Origin: Rhodobacteraceae bacterium UBA6273
GTDB lineage: Bacteria > Pseudomonadota > Alphaproteobacteria > Rhodobacterales > Rhodobacteraceae
Assembly (NCBI GenBank): GCA_002440625.1
Contig: DJUV01000113.1
Span: forward strand, 1 to 21,470
Reading direction: 5' to 3'
DNA length: 21,470 bases
Part shown: in pieces, positions 1 through 6,367 of the stretch
Layout of the letters: every line of letters starts with the position of its first letter
Numbering within the stretch: the first letter of the stretch is position 1
Notes under the pieces: generated by a model
Told to the model about the DNA's origin: nothing
The model's input: the letters and a program-made list of their open reading frames with translations, nothing else
Database searches by the model: none
Position numbers and translations under genes: made by a program

Positions 1-527
1 ATGGAGATGACCTCATCCTCGGTCACGCTGAGGGCATGGGCGATCTTCTGCACATGTTCTGGCCTGAGATCGCCCTCTTCCAGAGCGCCGATCCGGTTCT
101 TCGCCTTGCGAAGATTGAAGAAGAGCTTCTTCTGCGCCGAGGTGGTGCCAAGCTTCACCAGGCTCCAAGACCTGAGGATATATTCCTGGATCGAGGCGCG
201 GATCCACCACATCGCATAGGTGGCAAGGCGGAAGCCCTTTTCGGGATCGAAGCGCTTGACCGCCTGCATCAGGCCGACATTCGCCTCTGAGATCACCTCG
301 GCCTGCGGCAATCCGTAGCCGCGGTAGCCCATGGCGATCTTGGCCGCGAGCCTGAGGTGCGAGGTGACAAGCCGGTGCGCCGCGGAACTGTCCTCATGGT
401 CGGTCCAGCGCTTGGCCAGCATGTATTCTTCTTCCGGTTCCAGAAGTGGGAACTTGCGGATTTCCTGAAGATAGCGGTTCAGCCCCTGTTCGGGACTTGG
501 CGCCGGAAGATTTGCGTAACTTGCCAT
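1..527 (-). CDS. rpoH: RNA polymerase sigma-32 factor RpoH (5' part, cut by left window edge)
   Basis: Heat-shock sigma factor that directs RNA polymerase to chaperone and protease promoters. The first 175 codons are present and the rest runs off the left edge. The protein starts MASYANLPAPSPEQGLNRYL. Region 2 is clear: HLRLAAKIAMGYRGYGLP, then EANVGLMQAVKRFDPEKGFR and the region 2.4 stretch LATYAMWWIRASIQEYIL, followed by the RpoH-specific segment with TSAQKKLFFNLRK. The promoter -35-binding region 4 is outside the window. The ATG at 527 has a purine-rich GAGGGAAGGAAACC just upstream, which fits a ribosome binding site. It lies downstream of kup on the same strand with a 170 bp gap, so it probably has its own promoter. 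Whether it corresponds to RpoHI or RpoHII of Rhodobacter cannot be settled from this fragment. Confidence 0.95.
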   Translation of the reverse strand, partial: MASYANLPAPSPEQGLNRYLQEIRKFPLLEPEEEYMLAKRWTDHEDSSAAHRLVTSHLRLAAKIAMGYRGYGLPQAEVISEANVGLMQAVKRFDPEKGFRLATYAMWWIRASIQEYILRSWSLVKLGTTSAQKKLFFNLRKAKNRIGALEEGDLRPEHVQKIAHALSVTEDEVIS

Positions 528-564
528 ATGGTTTCCTTCCCTCGTCCGGACCCTGTGACTTAGG

Positions 565-585
565 TTGCAGGATAACGTCCTGCAA
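565..585. promoter_or_regulatory. Perfect inverted repeat in the rpoH leader/upstream region
   Basis: TTGCAGGA and TCCTGCAA form a perfect 8-bp stem around a 5-nt loop (TAACG on the plus strand). It lies 38 bp upstream of the rpoH start codon and about 110 bp after the kup stop. There is no T-run after it on either strand, so it does not look like an intrinsic terminator. It could be a transcription factor operator or a leader hairpin. Its identity is not known from sequence. Confidence 0.5.
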
Positions 586-619
586 GCCCGTCCAGTAGAT
601 CACCAAGTTTAACGAACCA

Positions 620-645
620 TACGCGCGTTCCCGTCGCCGGGTTCC
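620..645 (-). promoter_or_regulatory. Possible GGAAC-N17-CGTA (EcfG-like) promoter before rpoH
   Basis: Reading the minus strand, GGAAC (645-641) is followed after 17 nt by CGTA (623-620). The alphaproteobacterial general-stress sigma factor EcfG recognises roughly GGAAC-N16/17-CGTT, so the -35 matches fully and the -10 differs at one base. It is about 95 bp upstream of rpoH. Short motifs like this occur by chance, so this is only a candidate. Confidence 0.2.
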
Positions 646-697
646 CTCTGTGTCGGCGATTTCACGCGGTTGTCAGAAGTCGTGCGCGAAAGGCCGC

Positions 698-2677
698 TCA
701 GATGGCAATCCGCTCGCCAAGCTCGACCACGCGGTCGCGCGGCAGGTGATAATATTCGGACGGATCGGCGGCGACGCGCGACAGATTGGCGAAGATGCGG
801 TCGAGGATAAGCTCGATGCCCGATCCCGTCGGCACCGGACGGCGACGGCCAAGGAAGAAGGTGGAGGCCATCACGTCGAACTTCAGCCCCGCCCGCCGCA
901 CATGCGCCATCGCGCGCGAGATGTTCGGCGTTTCCATGAAACCGAAGCGGAGGATGAGCTGGACGAAGGGTCCGCCGAGCGGGGTGATCGTCACACGTTC
1001 TTCCGCCGTGGCATAGGGGACGCGCAGGGTCTCGACCGTCAGGATCACCGTCTGTTCGTGCAGGACACGGTTGTGCTTGAGGTTGTGCAGAAGCGCGGAC
1101 GGCACCGTGTCGGCATCTGGCGTCAGGAAGAACGCGGTGCCGGGGATCTTGTGGACCGAGCTTTTGCGCGTCATCGCCGGGATGAACCCGGACAGCGGCA
1201 CGGCAAGGGCATGGACACGGGCAAGCATCGCCTGCGTTCCGCGCCACCACACCCACATCAGGAAGCCAAGGAGCGCCGCCACCATCACCGGCACATAGCC
1301 CCCATCGGTGAATTTCGTCAGGTTCGAGGCGAGGAAAGTCAGCTCGATCAGTGCGATCGGCGCGGCGGCGAGGATCGCCATTGAAGCAGAGAGCTTCCCC
1401 GAGCGCACGAAGTAGAGGATGCCCAGCGTCGTGGTCAGCAGCATCGTCCCTGTGACGGCTATACCGTAAGCCGATGCGAGGGCCGAGGAACTGCCGAAGG
1501 CGACAACGAGCCAGACGACACCGGCCAACAGGAACCAGTTGACGGTGCCGATATAGATCTGGCCGCTCTGGTCGCTCGCCGTATGACGGATCACCAGTCG
1601 CGGCAGGAAGCCAAGCTGCACCGCGCCCCGCGCCATCGAAAAGGCGCCCGAGATCACCGCCTGCGAAGCGATGACGGTGGCGATGGTCGCCAGCACGACG
1701 AAGAACGGCAGGAAACCGGGCGATGCCATGTTGAAGAACACGTTCTCCAGGCTGTCGGGTTGCGACAGGACCATCGCCCCTTGCCCGAGGTAGTTGATGA
1801 CGAGAGCCGGCAGCACCAGCGCGAACCAGGCCATGACGATCGGCTTGCGGCCGAAATGCCCCAGATCGGCATAAAGCGCCTCGCCCCCCGTGACGGCTAG
1901 GAACACCGCGCCAAGGACGACGAAGGCGACGCCAGAATGTTCGATCAGGAAGGCCACTGCCCAATAGGGGTTGATGGAGGCGAGCACCGAGGGGTTGTCG
2001 CTGATATGCGCCAGACCGAGCACCAGCAGGGTCAGAAACCAGACCGCCGTCACCGGGCCGAAAAGCAGCGCCACGCTCGCGGTGCCATGCCGCTGCACCA
2101 TGAATATCCCGAAGAGGATGCAGATGGTCGCCGGCACCACATAGCTTTCGACTGCCGGCACAACGAGTTTTGCCCCCTCGACCGCCGACAGGACCGAGAT
2201 TGCCGGGGTGATGATCGCATCCCCGGCAAAAAGCGCCGCCCCTGCGATGGCAAGGACCAGGATCGGCAGGGAACGCCGGCCTATTGCAAGGCGCACCAGC
2301 GTGTAAAGCGCGAGGATGCCGCCCTCGCCCCGGTTGTCGGCGCGCAGGAGGACAAAGACATATTTCACCGTCACGATCAGGAAAATCGTCCAGATGAGAA
2401 GCGACAGGATGCCCAGGACCTCCGGCCGCCCCGGCGATCCGCCGGTCGCGTGAAGCGCCTCGCGGAAGGCATAGATCGGCGAGGTGCCTATATCGCCATA
2501 GACGACGCCGATGGCGCCCATCGTCAGGGCAAGGAAGCCCTGCCCCTTGCCGGCCTCTTCGTGGATGTCGTTTTCGACCTCGGATTCGCTTTTCAGGTAG
2601 TCGGCGATATCAAGCGCGTCGTCATCCGGCAGCGGTACATGGGACTGCTCGAAAGACGGAGTTTTGCCGGCGCTCAT
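698..2677 (-). CDS. kup: Kup-family low-affinity potassium uptake protein
   Basis: Inner-membrane K+/H+ symporter of the Kup/HAK/KUP family, 659 residues, close to the usual 620-660. The family signature VYGDIGTSPIYAFREAL lies at about residues 59-75. About twelve hydrophobic segments follow up to about residue 460, and then a soluble C-terminal domain of about 180 residues. The start at 2677 (MSAGKTPSF) is chosen because AAAGGAT lies 8-14 bp upstream. A longer in-frame start at 2785 would add 36 residues without family similarity. The first 45 residues are acidic and polar, an N-terminal extension before the first membrane segment. It lies between rluD and rpoH on the same strand but is separated from both by 170-220 bp, so it is probably transcribed on its own. 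Confidence 0.96.
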   Translation of the reverse strand: MSAGKTPSFEQSHVPLPDDDALDIADYLKSESEVENDIHEEAGKGQGFLALTMGAIGVVYGDIGTSPIYAFREALHATGGSPGRPEVLGILSLLIWTIFLIVTVKYVFVLLRADNRGEGGILALYTLVRLAIGRRSLPILVLAIAGAALFAGDAIITPAISVLSAVEGAKLVVPAVESYVVPATICILFGIFMVQRHGTASVALLFGPVTAVWFLTLLVLGLAHISDNPSVLASINPYWAVAFLIEHSGVAFVVLGAVFLAVTGGEALYADLGHFGRKPIVMAWFALVLPALVINYLGQGAMVLSQPDSLENVFFNMASPGFLPFFVVLATIATVIASQAVISGAFSMARGAVQLGFLPRLVIRHTASDQSGQIYIGTVNWFLLAGVVWLVVAFGSSSALASAYGIAVTGTMLLTTTLGILYFVRSGKLSASMAILAAAPIALIELTFLASNLTKFTDGGYVPVMVAALLGFLMWVWWRGTQAMLARVHALAVPLSGFIPAMTRKSSVHKIPGTAFFLTPDADTVPSALLHNLKHNRVLHEQTVILTVETLRVPYATAEERVTITPLGGPFVQLILRFGFMETPNISRAMAHVRRAGLKFDVMASTFFLGRRRPVPTGSGIELILDRIFANLSRVAADPSEYYHLPRDRVVELGERIAI

Positions 2678-2823
2678 GGTGCCGCATCCTTTGATCTGTT
2701 GGGGAAAGTGGCGATCGGCGTTCGATCCGCTTCTTGGTGGCGCAGGCTTCCAGAGGCTCCACTCCGACTGCAAGGGCGGAGACAAATACGCGATTCCATG
2801 TGCAGACTCGTTTGCACCCGCAG

Positions 2824-2852
2824 AATTTATGCGAAGCGGAGCCTTTCGGCAA
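2824..2852 (-). promoter_or_regulatory. Candidate sigma-70-type promoter for kup
   Basis: The 221 bp between rluD (stop at 2899) and kup (start at 2677) hold no gene. On the minus strand TTGCCG (2852-2847) and TAAATT (2829-2824) are separated by 17 nt, each matching the housekeeping consensus at 4 of 6 positions. Transcription from here would give a leader of about 140 nt. No known riboswitch fold was recognised in that leader. Confidence 0.35.
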
Positions 2853-2898
2853 TCATCACGAGTCGGAGAGGTCGCTGGAGGCGCAAATCACATGATTG

Positions 2899-3942
2899 TC
2901 AGCTGGATTGTCTGCCGACAACCTCGATCAACGTCTGAAAATCGGCCGGCAAGGGGCTGTCAAAGCTCAGTCTTTCGCCGCTCACCGGATGCAGGAAGCC
3001 AAGCGTCGCCGCATGAAGCGCCTGGCGCGGGAAGGCGGTGACAGCGGCGGCGCCCGCCCCGCCAAGGGCTGCGACCGAGGGCTTGCGCCGCCCGCCATAG
3101 ACCGGATCGCCGACAAGTCCGTGGCCGGCATGGGCCAAATGGACCCGGATCTGGTGGGTGCGCCCGGTCTCCAGCCGGCATTCGACCAGCGCGAGCGCCG
3201 GGGGCTTGCCGAAGGTCTCCAGCACCTTCACCCGCGTCACCGCATGGCGCCCGCCGTCGAAGGTCACCGCCTGACGCTGGCGGTCAGTCCGGTGGCGGGC
3301 AAGCTGGGTGGTGATCTTAAGAACGCCTCCTGGCTCGAAGCTGGTGCCACGGACGCCGTGAAGGCGCGGATCGGCGGCATCCGGCACACCGTGGCAGAGG
3401 GCCAGATAGCGCCGCTCCGCCGTGTGCTTCTCGAACTGGCGGGCAAGGGCATGGTGCGCGCGGTCGGTCTTGGCGACGACAAGGAGGCCCGAGGTGTCCT
3501 TGTCGATCCGGTGGACGATGCCGGGACGCCTTTCGCCGCCGATGCCGGAAAGGCTGTCGCCGGCATGATGAAGAAGCGCGTTGACGAGCGTCTGGCCAGG
3601 CGAACCCGGCGCCGGATGGACCACCATCCCCGCCGGCTTGTCGATGACGATAAGGTCTGCGTCCTCATAGACCACGGTTAGCGGAATGTCCTCGGGCCGC
3701 GTATGGGTCTCTGCCGCCTCGGGCACGGCGATCTTATAGACCTCGCCCTCGGCCACCCGTGCCTTCGCGTCCGTGATGGCGAGGCCCGCGCGGCTGACCG
3801 CGCCCTCCGCCAGAAGCCGCGTGATCCGCGACCGCGACAGGGACGCTTCTTCTGGCACATCGCGCGCCAGCGCCTTATCAAGGCGGTCGGGCGGGTTCGG
3901 CCCGATCTCGACCCTTACGATGGATGCGGATATGTCCGACAT
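2899..3942 (-). CDS. rluD: RluA/RluD-family 23S rRNA pseudouridine synthase
   Basis: Converts uridines of helix 69 of 23S rRNA to pseudouridine if it is a true RluD ortholog. The 347-residue protein begins MSDISASIVRVEIG. An S4-type RNA-binding domain spans about residues 18-75 (DRLDKALARDVP...LSRSRITRLLAEGAVS). The catalytic domain carries the family motif HRIDKDTSGLLVVAKT at 144-159, with D147 as the catalytic aspartate. Other conserved blocks are DKPAGMVVHP (101-110) and GRTHQIRVHLAHAGHGLVGD near the C terminus. The ATG at 3942 is the only sensible start, because there is no later ATG or GTG before the S4 domain, although no strong ribosome binding site precedes it. Its 5' end overlaps that of the divergent DUF6476 gene. 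Confidence 0.94.
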   Translation of the reverse strand: MSDISASIVRVEIGPNPPDRLDKALARDVPEEASLSRSRITRLLAEGAVSRAGLAITDAKARVAEGEVYKIAVPEAAETHTRPEDIPLTVVYEDADLIVIDKPAGMVVHPAPGSPGQTLVNALLHHAGDSLSGIGGERRPGIVHRIDKDTSGLLVVAKTDRAHHALARQFEKHTAERRYLALCHGVPDAADPRLHGVRGTSFEPGGVLKITTQLARHRTDRQRQAVTFDGGRHAVTRVKVLETFGKPPALALVECRLETGRTHQIRVHLAHAGHGLVGDPVYGGRRKPSVAALGGAGAAAVTAFPRQALHAATLGFLHPVSGERLSFDSPLPADFQTLIEVVGRQSS

Positions 3943-4267
3943 GGCCCCTGCCCCGCAAGACCCGGCAACCCTGCCGCCGGAACTGCGCTTCCTGAAATGG
4001 CTGGTCACGGCGCTCGCCGGGACCATGATTATCGGCCTCATAACCATCGTGACGCTCTTTGTCATCCGCTTGCCGAAGGCGCCGGAGCCGCGCCCCGCCC
4101 TGCCCGAGGCGCTTCAGATGCCCGCGGAGCTGACGGCCGAGGCCGTCACCATGGGCCGCGGCTGGGTCGGCGTCGTCGCTTCCGGGGCGGCGGGCGAGGA
4201 ATTCCTGATCTTCGACGCCACCTCCGGCGCCCTCAGGCAGCGTATCCCGGTCAAGCCCGGCGAATAG
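3932..4267 (+). CDS. DUF6476 family small membrane protein
   Basis: A protein of about 111 residues with one membrane segment (WLVTALAGTMIIGLITIVTL, about residues 23-42) followed by a soluble domain ending in FLIFDATSGALRQRIPV. This fits DUF6476, a family of unknown function that I know to be common beside rluD in Rhodobacteraceae. The start is uncertain. ATGs at 3920, 3932 and 3941 are all in frame; 3932 has a GGA 7 nt upstream and 3941 has one 10 nt upstream. With any of them the gene overlaps or abuts the rluD start on the opposite strand, so the promoters of the two genes must lie inside each other's coding sequence. No function can be assigned. Confidence 0.8.
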   Translation: MSDMAPAPQDPATLPPELRFLKWLVTALAGTMIIGLITIVTLFVIRLPKAPEPRPALPEALQMPAELTAEAVTMGRGWVGVVASGAAGEEFLIFDATSGALRQRIPVKPGE

Positions 4268-4337
4268 CCCCGACCCCGCCCGGCCCGTCAAAGCCGCTTG
4301 CAATGCGCCCCTGCCACAGGTACGAAGCCGCTGATCC

Positions 4338-4411
4338 GGCGGGTTGGCGGAGAGGTTACGCAGCGGATTGCAAATCCGTGAAGACCGGTTCGATTCCGGT
4401 ACCCGCCTCCA
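4338..4411 (+). tRNA. tRNA-Cys (anticodon GCA)
   Basis: The acceptor stem GGCGGGT (4338-4344) pairs with ACCCGCC (4401-4407), followed by discriminator T and encoded CCA (4409-4411). The anticodon stem GCGGA/TCCGT encloses the loop TTGCAAA with anticodon GCA at 4370-4372, reading UGC/UGU. The T arm contains GGTTCGATTCC. Length is 74 nt. tRNA 3' ends are common integration sites, and the DNA after it carries recombinase scraps and repeats. Confidence 0.97.
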
Positions 4412-4415
4412 AATC

Positions 4416-4435
4416 ACTCATAGAAAACAATGAGT
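4416..4435 (+). terminator. Weak hairpin just after tRNA-Cys
   Basis: ACTCAT (4416-4421) and ATGAGT (4430-4435) form a 6-bp stem with an 8-nt loop, starting 5 nt after the tRNA CCA end. The following sequence is only modestly T-rich, so termination strength is doubtful. Confidence 0.25.
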
Positions 4436-4470
4436 TAGACTTCGGACGCCTTGCCACGCAAAACCTTAGA

Positions 4471-4522
4471 TGTGGCACATGGCACAGGTTTGGTCACACC
4501 CGTGGCACAGTCGAGTCACAGG
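4471..4522. repeat. Cluster of GTGGCACA-like short repeats beside tRNA-Cys
   Basis: Within 52 bp there are TGTGGCACA (4471-4479), TGGCACAGG (4480-4488), CGTGGCACAG (4501-4510) and the degenerate GAGTCACAGG (4514-4523), all in the same orientation. They lie 60-110 bp past the tRNA 3' end. A recombinase C-terminal scrap is present about 310 bp further on. Clustered short direct repeats beside an attachment site are typical of tyrosine-recombinase arm-binding sites, which is the inference here. The stretch 4412-4538 otherwise holds no gene. Confidence 0.4.
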
Positions 4523-4538
4523 TGGTTTTGCGGTTTTT

Positions 4539-4661
4539 TCAGTACCGATCGGCGGTCAACTCTTTGGCACCCACCTTCACATCGACGTCCGCTTCCGGGA
4601 CGCAAGCCGCGATGAAGGGCGCACCGACGATAGCGGTAGAGAGCGCAAGAATACGCTTCAT
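4539..4661 (-). CDS. Putative 40-residue lipoprotein
   Basis: The small ORF begins MKRILALSTAIVG and has a textbook lipoprotein signal: basic start, hydrophobic core and lipobox I-A-A-C with Cys20 as the lipidated residue. The predicted mature peptide is only 21 residues, CVPEADVDVKVGAKELTADRY without its last residue being cleaved, and is acidic in its first half. A clear ribosome binding site, GGAGAA, lies 6 nt before the ATG. It is downstream of the 30-residue ORF and the recombinase scrap on the same strand. No family was recognised. The signal sequence and ribosome binding site make it a more likely real gene than a chance ORF. Confidence 0.6.
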   Translation of the reverse strand: MKRILALSTAIVGAPFIAACVPEADVDVKVGAKELTADRY

Positions 4662-4709
4662 GGTAGTTCTCCGATGTTGTTGATGGTCGTGCTAGTGGCG
4701 CAAGGGATG

Positions 4710-4732
4710 CCAGCCCGGATGATAGGGGCTGG
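4710..4732 (-). terminator. Hairpin between the two small minus-strand ORFs
   Basis: CCAGCCC (4710-4716) and GGGCTGG (4726-4732) form a perfect 7-bp GC-rich stem with a 9-nt loop. It sits between the 30-residue ORF and the lipoprotein ORF. It lacks a T-run, so it may be an attenuator, an mRNA-stability element or a protein site rather than a simple terminator. Confidence 0.4.
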
Positions 4733-4743
4733 TCACCGATGCG

Positions 4744-4836
4744 TCAGGAACCGAAGGCCTTACCAAGCCCCGCCATGAGGGCACCGGCCAAGCCGATCAG
4801 GAGGATGGGCCAGTTGTCTTTGATGTACTTCTTCAT
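4744..4836 (-). CDS. Putative 30-residue single-pass membrane peptide
   Basis: The ORF begins MKKYIKDNWPILLIGLAGAL and ends in MAGLGKAFGS. It has a short basic N terminus followed by one hydrophobic segment of about 19 residues with glycines, consistent with a small inner-membrane peptide. Its ATG overlaps the stop of the recombinase scrap in the pattern ATGA, which suggests translational coupling in the ancestral element. No strong ribosome binding site of its own was seen. Family unknown; small membrane peptides of this shape occur in mobile elements and as toxins, but nothing here shows which. Confidence 0.5.
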   Translation of the reverse strand: MKKYIKDNWPILLIGLAGALMAGLGKAFGS

Positions 4837-5135
4837 GCTACCAAGGCCTGTGCTGCGAGTTGAAGATCATCCGGGGCCAGGTGGGCGTACCGGAGCGTCG
4901 TGCTGATGGTCTTGTGCCACTGACCTGCCACGGGTCTTTCATCCAACTGCGGCCAGCGGTAGAAACACTCGCGAGCGACACGGGGGACAAAGACGAACCG
5001 CTCGGAACAGGTCGGGGGCAGCGAGGCAGCCTGACACACCAATTTCACTGGCGTCGATCTCGATGTCGCGAGGCTCGGCCGCCCCTTCCACTGTGTCGCG
5101 TCCCTCTTTCTGCATCCTGCAACGGCTTTGTCCAA
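4833..5135 (-). pseudogene. C-terminal remnant of a tyrosine recombinase (phage/island integrase)
   Basis: The last 30 residues read WHKTISTTLRYAHLAPDD followed by LQLAAQALVA. This matches the end of tyrosine recombinases, where the family has GHKTI-T-RYAHL with the nucleophilic tyrosine in RYAHL. The conserved glycine before the histidine is replaced by W (QWHKT), and the preceding H-x-x-R catalytic box is absent. The upstream 70 residues show only faint or no similarity. The ORF is therefore a decayed scrap and cannot be an active enzyme. Its position 420 bp from a tRNA gene suggests an integrated element that once used the tRNA-Cys end as attachment site. Only the segment 4836-4922 is confidently recombinase-derived. 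Confidence 0.7.
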
Positions 5136-5300
5136 AGCTGCACCCCTGCAGGGTTGGAGCCTAGAGTACCACTGTCTGCAGCACTTTCATGGTCAGCGCT
5201 GGGCGGCGAACGATCTCTCATCGCAGAACCGGGTCGCCGGCCACGGCGACGGGCAATCGGTCAGGCAGAATCTCCGGCACCGGCAGAGCGGAAGTTTATG

Positions 5301-5342
5301 GATTTTATATATTGTTATTGATAGCTATAAATCTTTATATAT
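5301..5342 (+). promoter_or_regulatory. AT-rich promoter and possible SqrR/BigR-type operator for the RND-sulfide operon
   Basis: A block of about 45 bp that is nearly all A/T stands out from GC-rich surroundings 30-70 bp before the adaptor gene. It contains a -35-like TTGTTA (5312-5317) and a -10-like TATATA (5336-5341) separated by 18 bp. An imperfect inverted repeat, GATTTTATA (5301-5309) and TATAAATC (5326-5333), and the palindrome ATAGCTAT (5321-5328) overlap the promoter boxes. BigR-type regulators are known to bind AT-rich inverted repeats overlapping the -10 region, and the operon ends with such a regulator. The SqrR consensus ATTC-N8-GAAT is not present exactly. The rest of 5136-5300 contains no gene. 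Confidence 0.5.
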
Positions 5343-5371
5343 CACTTGATCCCATATGGAGACCGAGTCCC

Positions 5372-6367
5372 ATGTTCCGCCTTCCTTCCGCACTTCTGAC
5401 GTTCAGCTTGCTTGGTGCCAATGCCGATCTGGCACTAGCGGAGCCGGTCGCGGTCAAGGCCGTCACGGTCACCGAATGGAAAGCTGTCTACGGCACGGTT
5501 GAGGCACGGGACCGCATTCCGGCTCGGGCGCGGCTGGGGGGCACGCTGGTTGCACTTTCTGTCACCGAAGGCGACGAGGTCAGTGCCGGGCAGGAACTGG
5601 CGAAGATCGATGATGACAAGCTGGAGTTTCAGTTTTCCGCCATTGCCGCCCAGCATGAAGCGCTTGCGGCCCAGTTGGCCAATGCCGAGACAGATCTTGT
5701 CCGTGGCGAAGAGCTTCTGAAAGACGGCGTTACCACCGCCCAGCGCGTTGATTCCCTGCGCACACTGGTCGATGTGCTGAACGGACAGATCGCTTCGCTG
5801 AAGGCTGAGGCCGCGGTGATTGCGCAGCAGGTCAAGGAAGGCACAGTGCTGGCCCCGGTTGCGGGACGGGTGCTGGATGTGCCGGTGACCAAGGGCGCGG
5901 TGGTGATGCCGGGCGAGGTGGTAGCAATCATCGGCGGCGGTGGCACATTCCTGCGAATCGCGGTGCCGGAGCGCCATGCGGCCGCAATGGATGCGGGCGA
6001 CACGATCCATATCTCCGGTGCCGAAGGTGATAGTGAGGGCACTCTGGCGCGGGTCTATCCACTGGTTGAGGGTGGCCGCGTCGTGGCAGATGTCGAATTA
6101 AAGGGCCTGCCCGACAGCTTTGTCGGTACCCGCATGCTGGTGCGCTTGCCGGTTGGCGAACGCAAGGCGCTGCTCGTACCGGAAAGCGCTATTGTCACCA
6201 AAGCAGGACTAGATTTCGTGGGGATTCAGGCCGGTGCAGGCGTGGCACTGCGCAGCGTCGTTCCGGGTGCGACGTATCTGATCGACGGCACCCCGATGGT
6301 CGAGTTGATCAGCGGTCTGGCGGCTGGGGACATGGTGGTGCCCGCGACCGAGGTGAGCCATGACTGA
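5372..6367 (+). CDS. RND efflux periplasmic adaptor (membrane fusion) subunit
   Basis: A 331-residue HlyD/AcrA-type adaptor that would link the inner-membrane RND pump to an outer-membrane channel. Residues 1-23 form a Sec signal peptide ending ...ADLALA before EPVAV, with no lipobox cysteine. A split biotinyl-lipoyl domain follows (ARLGGTLVALSVTEGDEVSAG at about 53-73, and TVLAPVAGRVLDVPVTKGAVV later), flanking an alpha-helical hairpin, then a beta-barrel and a C-terminal membrane-proximal domain (LLVPESAIVTKAGLDFV). The start at 5372 is chosen because the signal peptide begins there and GGAG lies 10 nt upstream. An upstream in-frame start at 5189 would add unrelated residues. Its last codons overlap the RND gene by 8 bp, so the two are co-translated. 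No outer-membrane TolC-like gene is in the window. Confidence 0.93.
   Translation: MFRLPSALLTFSLLGANADLALAEPVAVKAVTVTEWKAVYGTVEARDRIPARARLGGTLVALSVTEGDEVSAGQELAKIDDDKLEFQFSAIAAQHEALAAQLANAETDLVRGEELLKDGVTTAQRVDSLRTLVDVLNGQIASLKAEAAVIAQQVKEGTVLAPVAGRVLDVPVTKGAVVMPGEVVAIIGGGGTFLRIAVPERHAAAMDAGDTIHISGAEGDSEGTLARVYPLVEGGRVVADVELKGLPDSFVGTRMLVRLPVGERKALLVPESAIVTKAGLDFVGIQAGAGVALRSVVPGATYLIDGTPMVELISGLAAGDMVVPATEVSHD

Noticed and set aside
1937..2938. 333-codon plus-strand ORF inside kup
   Set aside because: It is a shadow of kup, with His/Arg/Gln-rich composition typical of antisense GC-rich frames.
5144..5153. CCCTGCAGGG palindrome as an operator
   Set aside because: A 10-bp palindrome with no associated gene start or second copy is expected by chance in GC-rich DNA.
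4860..5321. 153-codon plus-strand ORF opposite the recombinase scrap
   Set aside because: It is antisense to the recombinase C-terminal motif and shows no protein-like features.
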